64,000 nt of DNA from Sepioteuthis lessoniana (Eukaryota > Mollusca > Cephalopoda > Myopsida > Loliginidae), in NCBI GenBank assembly GCA_963585895.1, contig CAUZXS010000118.1, forward strand, positions 26,001 to 90,000. The letters are read 5' to 3'. Made by a program: the position numbers and the translations under genes. This document shows positions 10,465 through 20,884 of the stretch, piece by piece. The notes under the pieces are model-generated. The model did not search any database. It had not been told where the DNA came from and was given only the letters and a program-made list of their open reading frames with translations. How positions within the stretch are numbered: the first letter of the stretch is position 1; every line of letters starts with the position of its first letter.

Positions 10465-10690
10465 ATTAAGAATAGTTTACTAAGGATGTTTATTGATCAC
10501 TGTATCCCCTAAAGTGTTTTTGGCCCCCTAAAAAATGAAATGACCTGTGTATGACACTAAGCAGTATCTGATGGTGAGGGTTCAATTCTGGAGTGTGCTG
10601 CACCCCTTTATTGCCAATACTTCCAGGTTCACTCAGACAGGGAGAGGTATGAACTGTCAACGTGCCGTGTATGTGTCAGGAGGAGTAGTT
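10465..10690 (+). mobile_element. HT-related retroposon, divergent copy
   Basis: Landmarks TATCCCCTAAAGTG, AATGACCTGTGTATGACACT, GTATCTGATGGTGAGGG and TTATTGCCAATACTTCCAGG match the divergent HT sub-family. Confidence 0.5.
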
Positions 10691-10699
10691 TAAAAATTA

Positions 10700-11075
10700 T
10701 TTGTTTGGTTTGGTTTGGTTTGTTTTGGTTTGGTTTTATGGCACACCAACCACTGTAGGTTATTGAATGCTAAATCCATTTTTATACATGTAAGCAGTTC
10801 TATTTCAAACAATCCAGCTTAGCAAAATTACACAGCTTAGTTCTATTTCACCCATAGATACGGCACTATTAGGTACTACCACTCCAGGCCAGAGTAGACT
10901 TGGGAGCGATGGCTATGAAAAGGTACTCCACATTCCTCTAAGCTCAAGCATTACTGAAACCACACCATCAGATTATTTAAAGTCAAGTCAGGACACTCGT
11001 AGGGATAGGGAGTTCTCCCTCTGCAGAGATGCAGACAGGGTATTCTACATCCATAACCGACTGGGTAAAACTTAC
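10700..11075 (-). mobile_element. HT retroposon, near complete
   Basis: (TTTGG)n, the tail hairpin, TTCTATTTCAAACAATCCAG modules, TAGATACGGCACTATTAGG, then the head landmarks GGACACTCGTAGGG and TGCAGAGATGCAGACAGG. Confidence 0.8.
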
Positions 11076-11159
11076 TCGTATTCGATCGGAATATCTTATA
11101 TCATATAACTACATTATTTGTATAAAGAATAGTTTACAAAGGATTATTATTGATTACTT

Positions 11160-11925
11160 CTGTGTGCACAGTCGGCTAGAGGTGCAGAATACATGGACTG
11201 TTGCTTTGCAGAGGAGTCAGACTGCCTCCCCAACTAGAGCCCTGGATATGGCACGAAACAATCTGATGTTGAAGTTCCAGTAATGATGGAGCTTTGGGGA
11301 ATGCAGAGCACCCCTTCATTGCCATCGCTCCCAGTTCCACTCTGGCCTGGAGTGGTAGCACCTGGTAGGGTCCAATCAATTGGTCAAATAGAACTAAAAT
11401 ACGTACTTATGCTAAACTGAACAGCTTGAAATAGAACTGTTTTACATGTCAACTGTCTACTTATGCTAAACTGAATTGTTTGAAATAGAACTGTTTTAAC
11501 ATTAAACTGGGTGTAAACAAAAAACTACGCTTATACTAAAGTGAATTGTTTTAATTAGAACTGTTTCCCTTCGTTGGCATTGCTCCCTGGTCCACTCTAA
11601 CCCGGAGAAATAACACCAGATCGGGTCCTACCTATTGGTCAAATAGAACTGTTTGACATTTAAAATGAATGCAAAAATTACTGATACCAAATTGAATTGT
11701 TAAAAATAGGACTGTGTGTAAACAAAATCTATATTCATACTAAACTGATTTGATTGAATTAGAACGGTTTGAAATAGAAATGCTTTTACGATTAAACTTG
11801 GTACTCATGCTAAACTGAACTATTTGAAATAGAACTGATTATTGGTATAAAAATGGATTTGGCATTAAATAACCAACAATGGTTGATATGCCATAAAACC
11901 CAAACAACCAACAAACCATATAACA
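11160..11925 (+). mobile_element. HT retroposon, long copy with many 56-bp modules
   Basis: Head (CAGTCGGCTAGAGG, GAATACATGGACTG), middle (TGGAGCTTTGGGGAATGC, GGGTCCAATCAATTGG), then repeated AACTGAATTGTTTGAAATAG / ACTGTTTGACATT modules and the tail hairpin at about 11860-11905. Extra modules make it longer than the 581-bp copy at 27.9 kb. Confidence 0.85.
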
Positions 11926-11929
11926 CTGG

Positions 11930-12350
11930 TTTGGTTGGTTGGTTGGTTGGTTGGATTTTATAGCATATCAACCTTTGTAGATTATTTAACGTCAGATCTG
12001 TTTTTATGCAAATAGTTCTATTTCAAACAATTCAGTTTAGCTTGAGTACACAGTTTAATTGTCAAAAACATTTCTATTTCGAACCATTCAGTTTATTCTA
12101 ACAGTTCTAATTCAGCTAATTCAGTTTAGTATTAGTACAGATTTTGTTTACACACAGTTAAATGTCAAAACAGTTCTATATTAAACAATTCAGTGTAGTG
12201 TAAATAGAGTTTCAATGACAAAAACAGCTCCATTTCAAACAATCCAGATTAGCATAAGCACGCAGTTTAAATGTAAGTACAGTTTGATTGTCAAAAACAT
12301 TTCTCTTTACAAGCAATTCAGTTTAGTCAAACAGTTCTAATTCAAACAAT
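11930..12350 (-). mobile_element. HT retroposon, tail and modules
   Basis: A (TTGG)n tail, hairpin (TATAGCATATCAACC, TTATTTAACGTC) and several CAATTCAGTTTAGC modules. The head is missing. It faces the preceding copy tail to tail, making a large imperfect inverted repeat over about 11160-12350. Confidence 0.8.
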
Positions 12351-12354
12351 TTGA

Positions 12355-12445
12355 CGGACTGTTTCGTTGTATCACGACTCTTCAGTGTGGCTAGACACGT
12401 AGGATGCTTGAAGATGGGATCGAAACCCGCCCAATTTTACGTTAG
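12355..12445 (-). mobile_element. SINE-D fragment
   Basis: On the minus strand it reads GGGTTTCGATCCCATCTTC, then GTCTAGCCACACTGAAGAGT and AACGAAACAGTC, matching the copy at 728-868. Confidence 0.55.
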
Positions 12446-12479
12446 ACTTAGTATCATACCGCTCAGTCAGCAAGCGAAC

Positions 12480-13410
12480 CACCATATAACAGTGTGTAAA
12501 CAAAAGATTAGTATTAAAAAAACAAGCGGTGAAGAAATTTCAGATTGCAACTGAAAAAGAATCGATTTGCCTTGTGCTCACCTTGAAGATTGCAGTTATT
12601 AATGAGAGAAATCAGCAGGAGATTTGCCCAGTGGACGAAGATATTGTGTTACAGAAGCCGAAACAACAGTAAAGGTTTTCAAGCAGTGGAGAAAGAAGGA
12701 TGACTTGCAATGCGAAAACCCTGTATTACTGAGAGGTTTCCGGTTATCTAAAATGAATGTCACTTTATTCATAAAATTATAAGATTTATACAAAATGAAT
12801 TGAAATTTAAATTAAATCTTTAAAATGAACATATTTTTACATAAAATACTTTTTATGTTTAAATAAACCAACTGTACAAAATTTCTCCTGGAGGAAAGAA
12901 AAGATCGAAATATTTCATTTAAATCAATATTAGAGAAACTTGATGATTTTATTTATTTATTCATTTTTTTTTTTTTTTTTTTGGCACAATGTCTGATACT
13001 TTTAGCGGTAAATTGACAACACCTGGCAGAAAAAAATTATTTTTTGATTTGTTCTCTTTTTTTTTTTTTTTTTTTTGACGTTAAAGACCAGATTAATAAA
13101 CATGAAGGTTGTTATCAATTTTAAAAAAGATAACAAAGGAAATTAAAAATTAATTGATAATCATTTTTTAACTAAATCTTTCTTTTTGATGGTAGTGAGA
13201 AAACAGGATTTAGGAAGTCATAGAAAGACTTTCTCTTCACAGAATCAAAGAAAGAAAAATTCTATTTGTTTTTTATGAAGTGTTTATTCTGAGTAAGCGA
13301 TAGATTCCTGATAATGTCCCCCACAACCCCCAGAAAAACCAAGAAAAGATTCAATTTTTTTTTTTTTTTGCTTGATATGAACCCATGTCGTTATTCTATG
13401 AAACAGACTT
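12480..13410. other. AT-rich stretch with poly(T) runs
   Basis: Several T homopolymers (near 12967, 13059 and 13358) and no supported coding or RNA feature. Confidence 0.4.
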
Positions 13411-13708
13411 ATCATATTTACCAACCCCTCCGCTCGGGCAGGATATGACACAGGCTCAATTGTTTAAGCGGAGTTTAACAGGTTAGAATTCAGAGTTTTC
13501 CTTCTCATAGTCTAGTTGCCTCACCAAGGCTGAAGAACCCAGTCTATCCTACTATTTACCCATAGCTGGAGGGAGAATAATTGGATTTATACCTTTCCCA
13601 AGAGTATTAGTGCTATGTGAAATGCAATCAGTCTCGTCCAGGGTTTGAACTCGTGTCGCCGTGTCCATTTCCAAAGACGATAACCATTACACCACGGGCA
13701 CCTCCTTA
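13411..13708 (-). mobile_element. SINE-A, near full length
   Basis: Minus-strand SINE-A running from the tail (CCAACCCCTCCGCTCGGGCA) at left to the GGTGCCCGTGGTGTAATGG head at right. The B box is retained. The head junction is amplified, as listed in the next entry. Confidence 0.9.
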
Positions 13709-13774
13709 AAATATCATTACACCACGGGCACCTCCTTAAAATATCATTACACCACGGGCACCTCCTTAAAATAT
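13685..13774. repeat. 30-bp triplication of SINE-A 5' junction
   Basis: Three exact tandem copies (13685-13714, 13715-13744, 13745-13774) of a unit made of about 20 bp of the SINE head (CATTACACCACGGGCACCTCC) plus about 10 bp of flank (TTAAAATAT). On the minus strand this gives three successive GTGGTGTAATG A-box-like motifs. Confidence 0.93.
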
Positions 13775-13899
13775 CATTGTCTTTCTTGCTTCCATTGAAA
13801 TATTTTACTTAATACGATCTATGCACTTTATGTCCTTTTAAATATATACTATTTGGAAGTATCGATATCATAGCAAGAAAATCGGTAAAGCCGTTCGGT

Positions 13900-14220
13900 T
13901 CCTGTTGTAAGTGTGGTCCATAATGATATTTGAACTTCTATTTAGGGAGGAATGAAAGATTCTAATTAACAATGGTGGGTTACAAGTTTTGCAATATTTT
14001 GGTAATGTGGGGTTCACTTCACCGGTTCCGGATGATTTTGCCAAGATCGAGAAGATTATGAACCACACTGGATTGTAAGATGCCAAGCCCACCTGGTACT
14101 CTGCGAGGGATATTCGCCGGATTTGCATCTATGGCATAGAGCAGGGCCTCGGAATCCTTGCTTTTAGGCTTACCTGATCTTGCCTTGCCAGATCATTGAG
14201 GTTCTTCCCACCAGAAAAAA
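13900..14220. repeat. Dispersed repeat, unknown type
   Basis: The segment around ACTTCTATTTAGGGAGGAAT and GATTCTAATTAACAATG recurs in diverged form at about 57425-57485. The reverse-strand ORF here shows no recognisable domain. The class is not determined. Confidence 0.35.
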
Positions 14221-14324
14221 ACATTTCTTAAATGATGTGACTGTGCAGTAATCAAATTCTCGTTTGACTTTCACACAACAAATGCTTTTCGCGGTTTCCA
14301 TGGTGTCATGGTGCCAGTTAGGAC

Positions 14325-14705
14325 ATAGTTTGGTTTGGTTTGGTTTGGTTGGGTTTGGATTTATGGCATATCAACCATTGTAGGTTATTTAGTTTTTATA
14401 CATAAAATATTCAACTTTTATACATAAAAACAGTTCTATTTCTAACAATTCAGTTTAGCATAAGTATACATTTTAGTTCTGTTTGACCCATAGATAGGGC
14501 CATATCAGGTGCTACCTCTTCGGGCTAGACTGGACCAGGAAACGATAGCAATGAATGGATATTCCGAATTCTCCAAAGCTCCAGTATTACTGGAACCTCA
14601 TCATCAAATTTTTAGTGTCATATACAGGACACTCGTTGGGGAAGTCTTACCACTCTGCAGTGAAGCTGTTGGTGTATTATACAGCCCCAGTGGACAGGGC
14701 AATTG
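14325..14705 (-). mobile_element. HT retroposon, near complete
   Basis: (TTTGG)n, hairpin, one 56-bp module, GACCCATAGATAGGGCC, GGTGCTACCTCTTCGGGC, GGACACTCGTTGGGG and CAGCCCCAGTGGAC are in the expected order. Confidence 0.85.
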
Positions 14706-14784
14706 AAACTCGTAACGTATAAGTTCCCGAGCACTTTGCACGTTCATTTGTGCAGCTTTTAAATCGCACATGAAGTGAAGCGAG

Positions 14785-15622
14785 CTAAGTCGGCTGCGTC
14801 TGTAAAATACACCGACTGCATTTCTGCAGAGGAGTAAGAGTCCCTAAACAAGTGTCCAGTGGCCCAGTCGGGTGAGGCTGTACCATACACCGACTGCATT
14901 TCTGCAGAGGAGTAAGAGTCACTAAACAAGTGTCCTGTGGCCCAGTCAAGTGAGGCTGTACAACATACCGACTGCATTTTTTCGGAGGGGTAAAGCCCCA
15001 CCCAACAAGTGTCCTGGATATGATACTAAACAATCTGATGGGGAGGCTCCATTAAGGCTGGAGTTTTGGTGAATGCGGAATAGCCATTGCTCTCAGGTCG
15101 ACTAAGGCGCAGAGTAATAAAATTTGATAGGATCCTATCTATGGGTCAAATAAAACTGTTTGACATTTAAACTGTATGCACACAAATGAATAATACTAAA
15201 CTGAATTGTTTTAAAAAGAGCTGTTTGAGCATTCAACTGTGTGTAAATAAATGACTGACATATAATTGAATTGTTATTGATACATATGAATACTCCCATT
15301 TAGCTTTAATCTATTGTAAATTGAGTTGTTTGAAATAGAACTGTTTGATCATTTAACTGTGTGTAAACAAACGATCGATGTTTAATTGAATTGTTAGTGA
15401 ATTTGGAACTATTTATCTTTCTTGACTTATGTTTACAAATCATACATATCTTATATATAATGTATAAAGAGGATTTGGCATTACATAACCTACAATGGTT
15501 AATATGCCATAAAACCCAACCAAACCAAATCCTATATATTTAATATATATGTATAAAGAGGATTTGGCATTAGATAACCTACAATGGTTAATATGCCATA
15601 AAACCAAACTAAACCAAATCAA
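14785..15622 (+). mobile_element. HT retroposon with threefold head and two tails
   Basis: Three tandem about 77-80-bp head units (GACTGCATTTCTGCAGAGGA) at 14800-15010, a diverged middle, 56-bp modules (ACTGTTTGACATTTAAACTG) and two tail hairpins at 15465-15622. With the copy at 9986-10450, this shows that the head module is prone to tandem amplification. Confidence 0.82.
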
Positions 15623-15885
15623 ACCAAGTGAAGAAATATACAACATGTCAACGCACAAACTACCATGATACTATTATCAAGAACGAGTATCTTTTCGACC
15701 GTTTAAACTGTTTCGGTCCCGTGATATACTTTTGACTCTCTAGTGTATCTGTTAAATCGAACATTTTAGTTATTCACAAATTTTGTTCCGCACGAATGCC
15801 GCCTCATTAAAAATATCATAAAATAACTCCGGAAGGCTTTATCTGCCGTTAAAATCAATCAATCAATCAATCAGTGTTAGAATCT

Positions 15886-16155
15886 TTATCGATATTTTAA
15901 TCTGTCGGTAACTATAATTTGGAGTAGCAGTAGAATTCTCTGATATCCAAGAAATTTTGCCTCCCATAATTCGTATTTAGACTCATTGCTATCAAAAAGT
16001 ATTTTGGCAATTCTGGAACCATGACCTGTTAGAATTCTTGTCATGATTTTGATATTTTGTTCACGGAATTCAGTGTAAGTAATCCAAAAGATACGTCTTC
16101 TTGACAGAAACTTCAACCAGCAATTGAGTTTCTTAGTATTTGAGGATAGTTGCAT
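15886..16155 (-). pseudogene. Possible LTR-retrotransposon gag-like relic
   Basis: A minus-strand open frame of 89 codons contains GSRIAKILFDSNESKYELWE followed by AKFLGYQRI. The spacing of the YELWE...FLGY segment recalls the N-terminal region of copia-like Gag proteins. This is a family resemblance from memory only. No zinc knuckle, protease or RT is seen nearby. Confidence 0.3.
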
Positions 16156-16199
16156 ACGATTTTAAATGCTTTCAGTCCTCGTCCCTGATTAGCCAATTT

Positions 16200-16830
16200 T
16201 TACCGGAAGTGCCAGTTGCTGGCGGGAATGTTCATAAATTGGAATGACGATTCTGCCTACAGCTTATACCTCAGACTCCAAGACAGTCCTTTTCTGACCA
16301 GCCGTTTTGGGTATATGGTTGGTTCGGGATCGTATTATGCAAAGCCCATCAGCCGCGTCTTGTGGGCAAGACTGAACCATTCCTCGAGTCACAGGGGGCC
16401 GTCCTTCCTGGCTTTAACCCTTTCCAGAGGGGCTAGACTTATCCCCAAGCATCTTTTTTCGGGGCCCGAAGAATTTTTGTGCATTCTGGGCTGCGATCCT
16501 GCGCTTAGAAGCACATGAATCTCGGCATTGTGCCACATTCGCTCGTTTAATGGGGCATATAATGAATGAATATACTCAAGACAATCCTCTCTTGGGACAC
16601 CGTGTTGGGGTACGCGATGTGGCTGAGGATAGGGTTATCATTCGGTTGAGATTGCTTGACGCGGGTGCCGGTGGTGCCCAGCAGTTGCATCTCATGGCCG
16701 ACATACTCCTCGAGCATTAAGGGAGGGGGGCGTCCCCCAGGCTCTAACCATCTACAGAGAGGCTAGGTTTATCGCCTTTTTAGAAGAATACCCTGTGCCG
16801 TATTCACGCGTTCGGTGGAGTTCGGTGGAG
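16200..16830. other. GC-rich block with internal repeat
   Basis: Distinctly GC-richer than its surroundings. The plus-strand ORF 16216-16518 (100 aa) has no recognised domain. The segment CCAGAGGGGCTAGACTTATC (about 16425) recurs as CAGAGAGGCTAGGTTTATCG (about 16757), each preceded by a G-rich run. It could be retroelement sequence next to the gag-like relic. Confidence 0.4.
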
Positions 16831-16928
16831 TTCCTGATAAATAATTATACCCAAAGACAGTCCAACGATCAGTAAAAGTTAAATATCATTATCTATCTAT
16901 CAAACGAGTTACTATTAAAATCTTTATT

Positions 16929-17250
16929 ATAATTGTATATATTTTGGAGGTGCCCGTGGTGTAATGGTTATCGTCGTAGGAAATGGACACGGCGACACAA
17001 GTTCAAACCTGGACGAGACTAATTGCATTTAACATAGCACTAATACCCTTGGGAAAGGTATGAATTCAATTATTCTCCCTCCAGCTATGGATAAATAGTA
17101 AGACAGATTAGGTTCTTCAACCTTGGTGAGGTAACTAGTCTAGGAGAAGGAAAAGTCTGAATTGAAACCTGTTAAACTCCGCTTAAAAATTGACCTTGTG
17201 TCATATCCTGCCCGAGCGGAGGGGTTGGTAAATATGATAATTGTATATAT
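16929..17250 (+). mobile_element. SINE-A full length with 14-bp TSD
   Basis: ATAATTGTATATAT at 16929-16942 and 17237-17250 flanks a complete plus-strand SINE-A. It has the head GGTGCCCGTGGTGTAATGG, the B box AAGTTCAAACC, the middle CCCTTGGGAAAGGTATGAA and the tail CGGAGGGGTTGGTAAATATG. This is a good reference copy at about 290 bp. Confidence 0.93.
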
Positions 17251-17351
17251 AGTTATTTAGAATATTTCACTTCTTCTTATATAGAAGTATTAATATCATC
17301 ATCGACCTCATTCCCAATGGGAACCTAATGAATTCACGTATAACCTAAAAG

Positions 17352-17606
17352 TAAAAAGTAAAGTTGGCAACCTTAGTCGAGGGTGACCCGAAGGCTCCTT
17401 TTTCAATAGCTACTACACCGAGGTGTAGGGGAAGGCGTTACTCCATTCCCTGGATTACTTTATTTTACCCTTGATCCTTACCTTACACTGCTGAGTGTTA
17501 AGCAAGGCGACATCAAGTACCATTTCTTGAGTCTTTGCTTTGACTCGAACTGGGATTGAACCCCAGTCTTTCGGACCACTGTACTCATTAGTCCCCTGGC
17601 CCGGCG
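17352..17606 (-). mobile_element. SINE-B, near full length
   Basis: The tail (AAAGTTGGCAACC, reversed) is at left and the tRNA-like head at right, with GGGTTCAATCCC-type B box. Body landmarks TTGCTTAACACTCAGCA and the CTCGACTAAGG end are kept on the minus strand. Confidence 0.87.
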
Positions 17607-17664
17607 AACGTATAATCTAGTTATTATCAAACTGTGGCCTTGTGTAGAAAATTTACAACTCCGA

Positions 17665-18178
17665 GCCACACTTAGCATAACGGTAAATGTTGTAAGAAAT
17701 GGAATTAGTGACAAGAGTTCAAATCTTCGACGAAACTGTTAACGTTTTAGTTCGCGCTGATGCCTTTGAGAAAGTCATTATTCCATCAGTTATTTCCTCA
17801 GCTTTTCTTAAATTGTAATACTGACTTTGGCAATCAGTATAAAAGATAGCGAACGTAGTCGAGGGCGACCAGAAGGCTCCCTTTTCAATAGCTACTACAC
17901 CTAGGTGTATGGGAGAGCGTTTCTTCTTTCCCTGGATTGCTCCACTTTACACGGACCTTATATTGCTGAGTGTTAAGCAAGGAGGTATCGAGTACCATTT
18001 TTAAAGTCCTTGTTATGATGTGACCTGGGATTGAACTCAGGTCTCCCAGTCGATTGGCGAACACTCTACCCATTAGGCCAGTTAGCCTAGCAATCAATAT
18101 AGGAGAGGGAAAACTCTTAATTTAAAGCCGCTGTACCCGACCCTAAAAATTGACTTTGTGTCTCTTCCTGTCCATGGC
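17665..18178 (+). mobile_element. SINE-A relic split by SINE-B
   Basis: The SINE-A head and middle lie at 17665-17829 (B box GAGTTCAAATC) and the rest at 18101-18178 (TAGGAGAGGGAAAACTC, TTGACTTTGTGTC). Between them is a minus-strand SINE-B at 17841-18089. Confidence 0.75.
17830..18100 (-). mobile_element. SINE-B nested in SINE-A, TSD
   Basis: GCAATCAGTAT (17830-17840) and GCAATCAATAT (18090-18100) flank the SINE-B, 10 of 11 matching. The B box GGTTCAATCCC is intact on the minus strand. The order SINE-A first, SINE-B later is fixed at this locus. Confidence 0.88.
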
Positions 18179-18555
18179 ATAAACTTCCCAATGTAGCCAT
18201 TATAGACTTGTATTTTCCTCAGCTTTATTTCTTTTTGATGTCGAGCATTTCTGAAGAGCGGAGTGATTTTTTTAACACAAACTGAAATTGGCTTTTCAGA
18301 TCTTTAAATATGCGCGATGCTAAAGAGTTCACTCCCGACCTCATTTCAATACGTAACGCTATTAACATATTTTTGTTTCTTTATAAATCTTTGCAACATT
18401 CATTTGGAATTTCACAACCAAAAAAGTAATGATGCCATCACCATCATCATCATCATTAGCAATATCATTTGCACTAATCTTAAAAGCAAAGGTAATTGAA
18501 TTCATTCATATCAGTGTTCTTTACTTTCTTTTGTTTTTATTAATAGAACCAAATG

Positions 18556-18739
18556 AGAGAGACCCCCGTGGCGTAATGGCTAACGAGCTAAACTGCGACA
18601 TCGTTGTAAATGACTCCAGACACGCTATTACGTTTACGTAGAAAAGGGCATGAACTGTCTTAGTATCACTACTGTTCTTCTACAAGGATGTCTTTGACAT
18701 TAAATAACCCATGAAGGTTGATATTTCATTAAAAGAAGA
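18556..18739 (+). mobile_element. SINE-C, divergent copy
   Basis: Head CCCCGTGGCGTAATGGCTAA, central ACTACTGTTCTTCTAC, then a tail hairpin (GACATTAAATAACCCATGAA, GGTTGATAT). It lies directly upstream of a better copy. Confidence 0.7.
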
Positions 18740-18969
18740 GGGTGTCCTCGTGGTGTAATGGTTAAAGCGATGGACTACGGAATCGTAATAAGCGAGTCTG
18801 TAATCCAGTCGCACTATTACGTTTACTTTCGGCCAAATACCCTTGGGAAAGGTATGAACCCCCTAATCCTCCCTGCTGTTCTTCTAGGAGAATGGCTTTG
18901 GCATTAAATAACCTGCAGAGGTTGATATGCCATTAAACAATTAAACCAAACCAAACCATTAAAAGAAGA
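18727..18969 (+). mobile_element. SINE-C full length with 13-bp TSD
   Basis: CATTAAAAGAAGA at 18727-18739 and 18957-18969. The 217-bp element (18740-18956) has a tRNA-like head (GTGTCCTCGTGGTGTAATGG), a segment shared with SINE-A (CCCTTGGGAAAGGTATGAA), TGTTCTTCTAGGAGAATGG, the hairpin GGCAT...AACC-TGCAGA-GGTT...ATGCC, and (CCAAA)n. This fixes the hairpin plus pentamer as the 3' end. Confidence 0.93.
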
Positions 18970-19019
18970 AACGGAAACGAAACCAATATGCTCTTATCTC
19001 CAGCAGGTTATTCGTCTGA

Positions 19020-19190
19020 AATGATGTGTAGGAAATGGATTAAGCGATCCAAGTTCAAGTTCTGGACGAGGTTGCTTGTGTTTCATTTTGCGCTAAAGCG
19101 TAGGAAAAGATTCGAATGCATTTCTTCTTCGCCAAGCTATCAGTAGGGCAGACTAGGCCCTTTAGCCTTAATACGGCAAGTAGCTCAGAA
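19020..19190 (+). mobile_element. SINE-A, divergent copy
   Basis: GTAGGAAATGGATTAAGCGA, B-box remnant AAGTTCAAGTTC, TTTCATTTTGCGC, GGGCAGACTAGGCCC and the CTTAATACGGCAAGTAG middle part. The tail is missing. Confidence 0.6.
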
Positions 19191-19289
19191 AGAAAAAAAT
19201 GTAATGTAATTGAATGGCTCATAGAAAATTGAATGAATAAATATATAAAGAAATAAAGTAGAGAGTAGTCTTCGAATAGGAAGGCCCCG

Positions 19290-19690
19290 GCACTCGGGTA
19301 ATTAAAAATGACTTGGGAGAACTGGAGTTCCAAAGATCATGTACGCATGCGCCGGGAGAGCGGGTGGATATCTCTCCCTTCTACACGACAGGCGGAAGTG
19401 AGGGGACGACTCGTGTCCTTTCAAAAGAGTTGGCGATAAGAATTGATAAGTTAATGACGTCAGTTGAACACAAGGGACAAAGATACAAATAGTCGAAAGT
19501 TCACCAACCATATTTTGGGGGGGATTTAAAGGGGGTGTCAGACCAAGCGGACAAGTACGTTAAAACCAGGAAAAAATTCAAGGTCTGTGCCTACTCTCCC
19601 TTTCCCACCACGATACGTTGCTTATTTTTGTCTAGTTGACGCCGTCATCTTAGTTTCTAAACTGTCTTTGTACCTCTCAGTGAATACTTG
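19290..19690. repeat. GC-rich LTR-like block
   Basis: It contains GCATGCGCCGGGAGAGCGGG, AGGCGGAAGTGAGGGGACGA and a TGACGTCA motif. The segment around GCGGAAGTGAGGGGACG recurs inverted near 32958-32985. Promoter-like content and dispersed occurrence suggest an LTR or element promoter, but no termini are defined. Confidence 0.35.
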
Positions 19691-19702
19691 CGACCTAGTT
19701 GT

Positions 19703-19770
19703 AAATAAACCTTTGAGTAGTAAAAAGTGGACGAACGCTAGACTCTGTTAAACTACTCAAAGGTTTATTT
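19703..19770. repeat. Perfect 18-bp inverted repeat
   Basis: AAATAAACCTTTGAGTAG (19703-19720) pairs with its exact complement at 19753-19770 across a 32-nt loop. Outside, CAACT(A/T)GG extends the pairing imperfectly. Confidence 0.95.
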
Positions 19771-19869
19771 TCAACTTGGTTGTAAGAAACTGAATAGCCG
19801 TTTACACATATATATTAAAAATATGATTTCTAAACACATTTTGTAGATAGAATTTTGAAATGTGCCTGA

Positions 19870-20460
19870 GTTCATTTTTGTTTGCACACACTTGAATGGT
19901 TTCACTTACTTCAATCTAATACAAATAATGCTATTTACTATTGATTATTTGTTTGCACACAGTTAAAGTTTTTCGAATATTTTTTTTCAACACTTACTTA
20001 AACATCAGTCATTCGTTTACACACAGGTAAATGATCAAATTGTTCTATTTCTAACAATTTAGTTTAGCATGTCAACAAAGGTGAATGTTTATAAGTATTG
20101 CTATGTATCACTAATAATTCAATTAAACATCTGTTATTTGTTTACTACACCCATTTGAATGATTAAACAGTTCTATTTCAAGCAATTCAATTTGGTATAT
20201 CATTTGTTTGCGCTCAGTTTAAATGTCAAACAGTTTTACTTGATCCATAGATAGGACTTATTAAGTGCTATTACTCTGGAGTTGACCTGGAAGCAATGGC
20301 AATGATGGGGTACTCCACATTCCCCGAAGCTTCAGCATTACTGAAGCCTCACCATCAGATTGTTTAAGGTCATATCTAGGACACTCATTAAGGGGGTCGT
20401 ACCCTTCTGCAGAGATGCGCTCATTGTATTCTTCAGTCCAAGCCGTCTGGGCCATCTGAT
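19870..20460 (-). mobile_element. HT retroposon, modules and head
   Basis: Several CAATTTAGTTTAGC / TGTTTGCACACAGTTAAA modules, then GATCCATAGATAGGAC, GGAAGCAATGGCAATGATGG, GGACACTCATTAAGGGGG and TGCAGAGATGCGC. The tail end is eroded. Confidence 0.75.
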
Positions 20461-20599
20461 TTGCATGTGGTTAAATGATATTAAGTATTCCCAATACAAA
20501 TAATTTGCCAACAGATCTATTTGACAGATGACTGATACAGTAACTATTCTTACAAGTTAAAGTGAAGCTAAGAGTAGTAAATCAGTAATCTTTTTGCTT

Positions 20600-20790
20600 A
20601 GATCTGCCACAAGGCCATATAAATGGGGCATCCGATGAGAGTAATGTAAATAAAGGGGAACTCCACACTACTCAGAACTTAAAACTGGAGGCCAACCCCC
20701 AGATGCAGTTTAGTATCAAGAAACTTCTTGGGAGGGATCTTACCCCTCTACATGAGATACAGTCAGTGAATTTATTCTAAGCCTTACAAT
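20600..20790 (-). mobile_element. HT-related head fragment, divergent
   Basis: AAATAAAGGGGAACTCC, CCCCCAGATGCAGTTTAG, CTTCTTGGGAGGGATCTTAC and GAGATACAGTCAGTG are HT head landmarks in order. Confidence 0.5.
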
Positions 20791-20884
20791 AATGCATAAT
20801 AAGAGAAAGCTGGTAAGAAAAGAAACAGAATTTGTGATACATAAAAATTATTTTCATAGATAAAACAAGACAAAGACTTTAAAT

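Noticed and set aside
16951..17030. Functional tRNA gene
   Set aside because: The A- and B-box-like motifs belong to a SINE-A. No cloverleaf with acceptor stem can be closed, and the same sequence is repeated many times.
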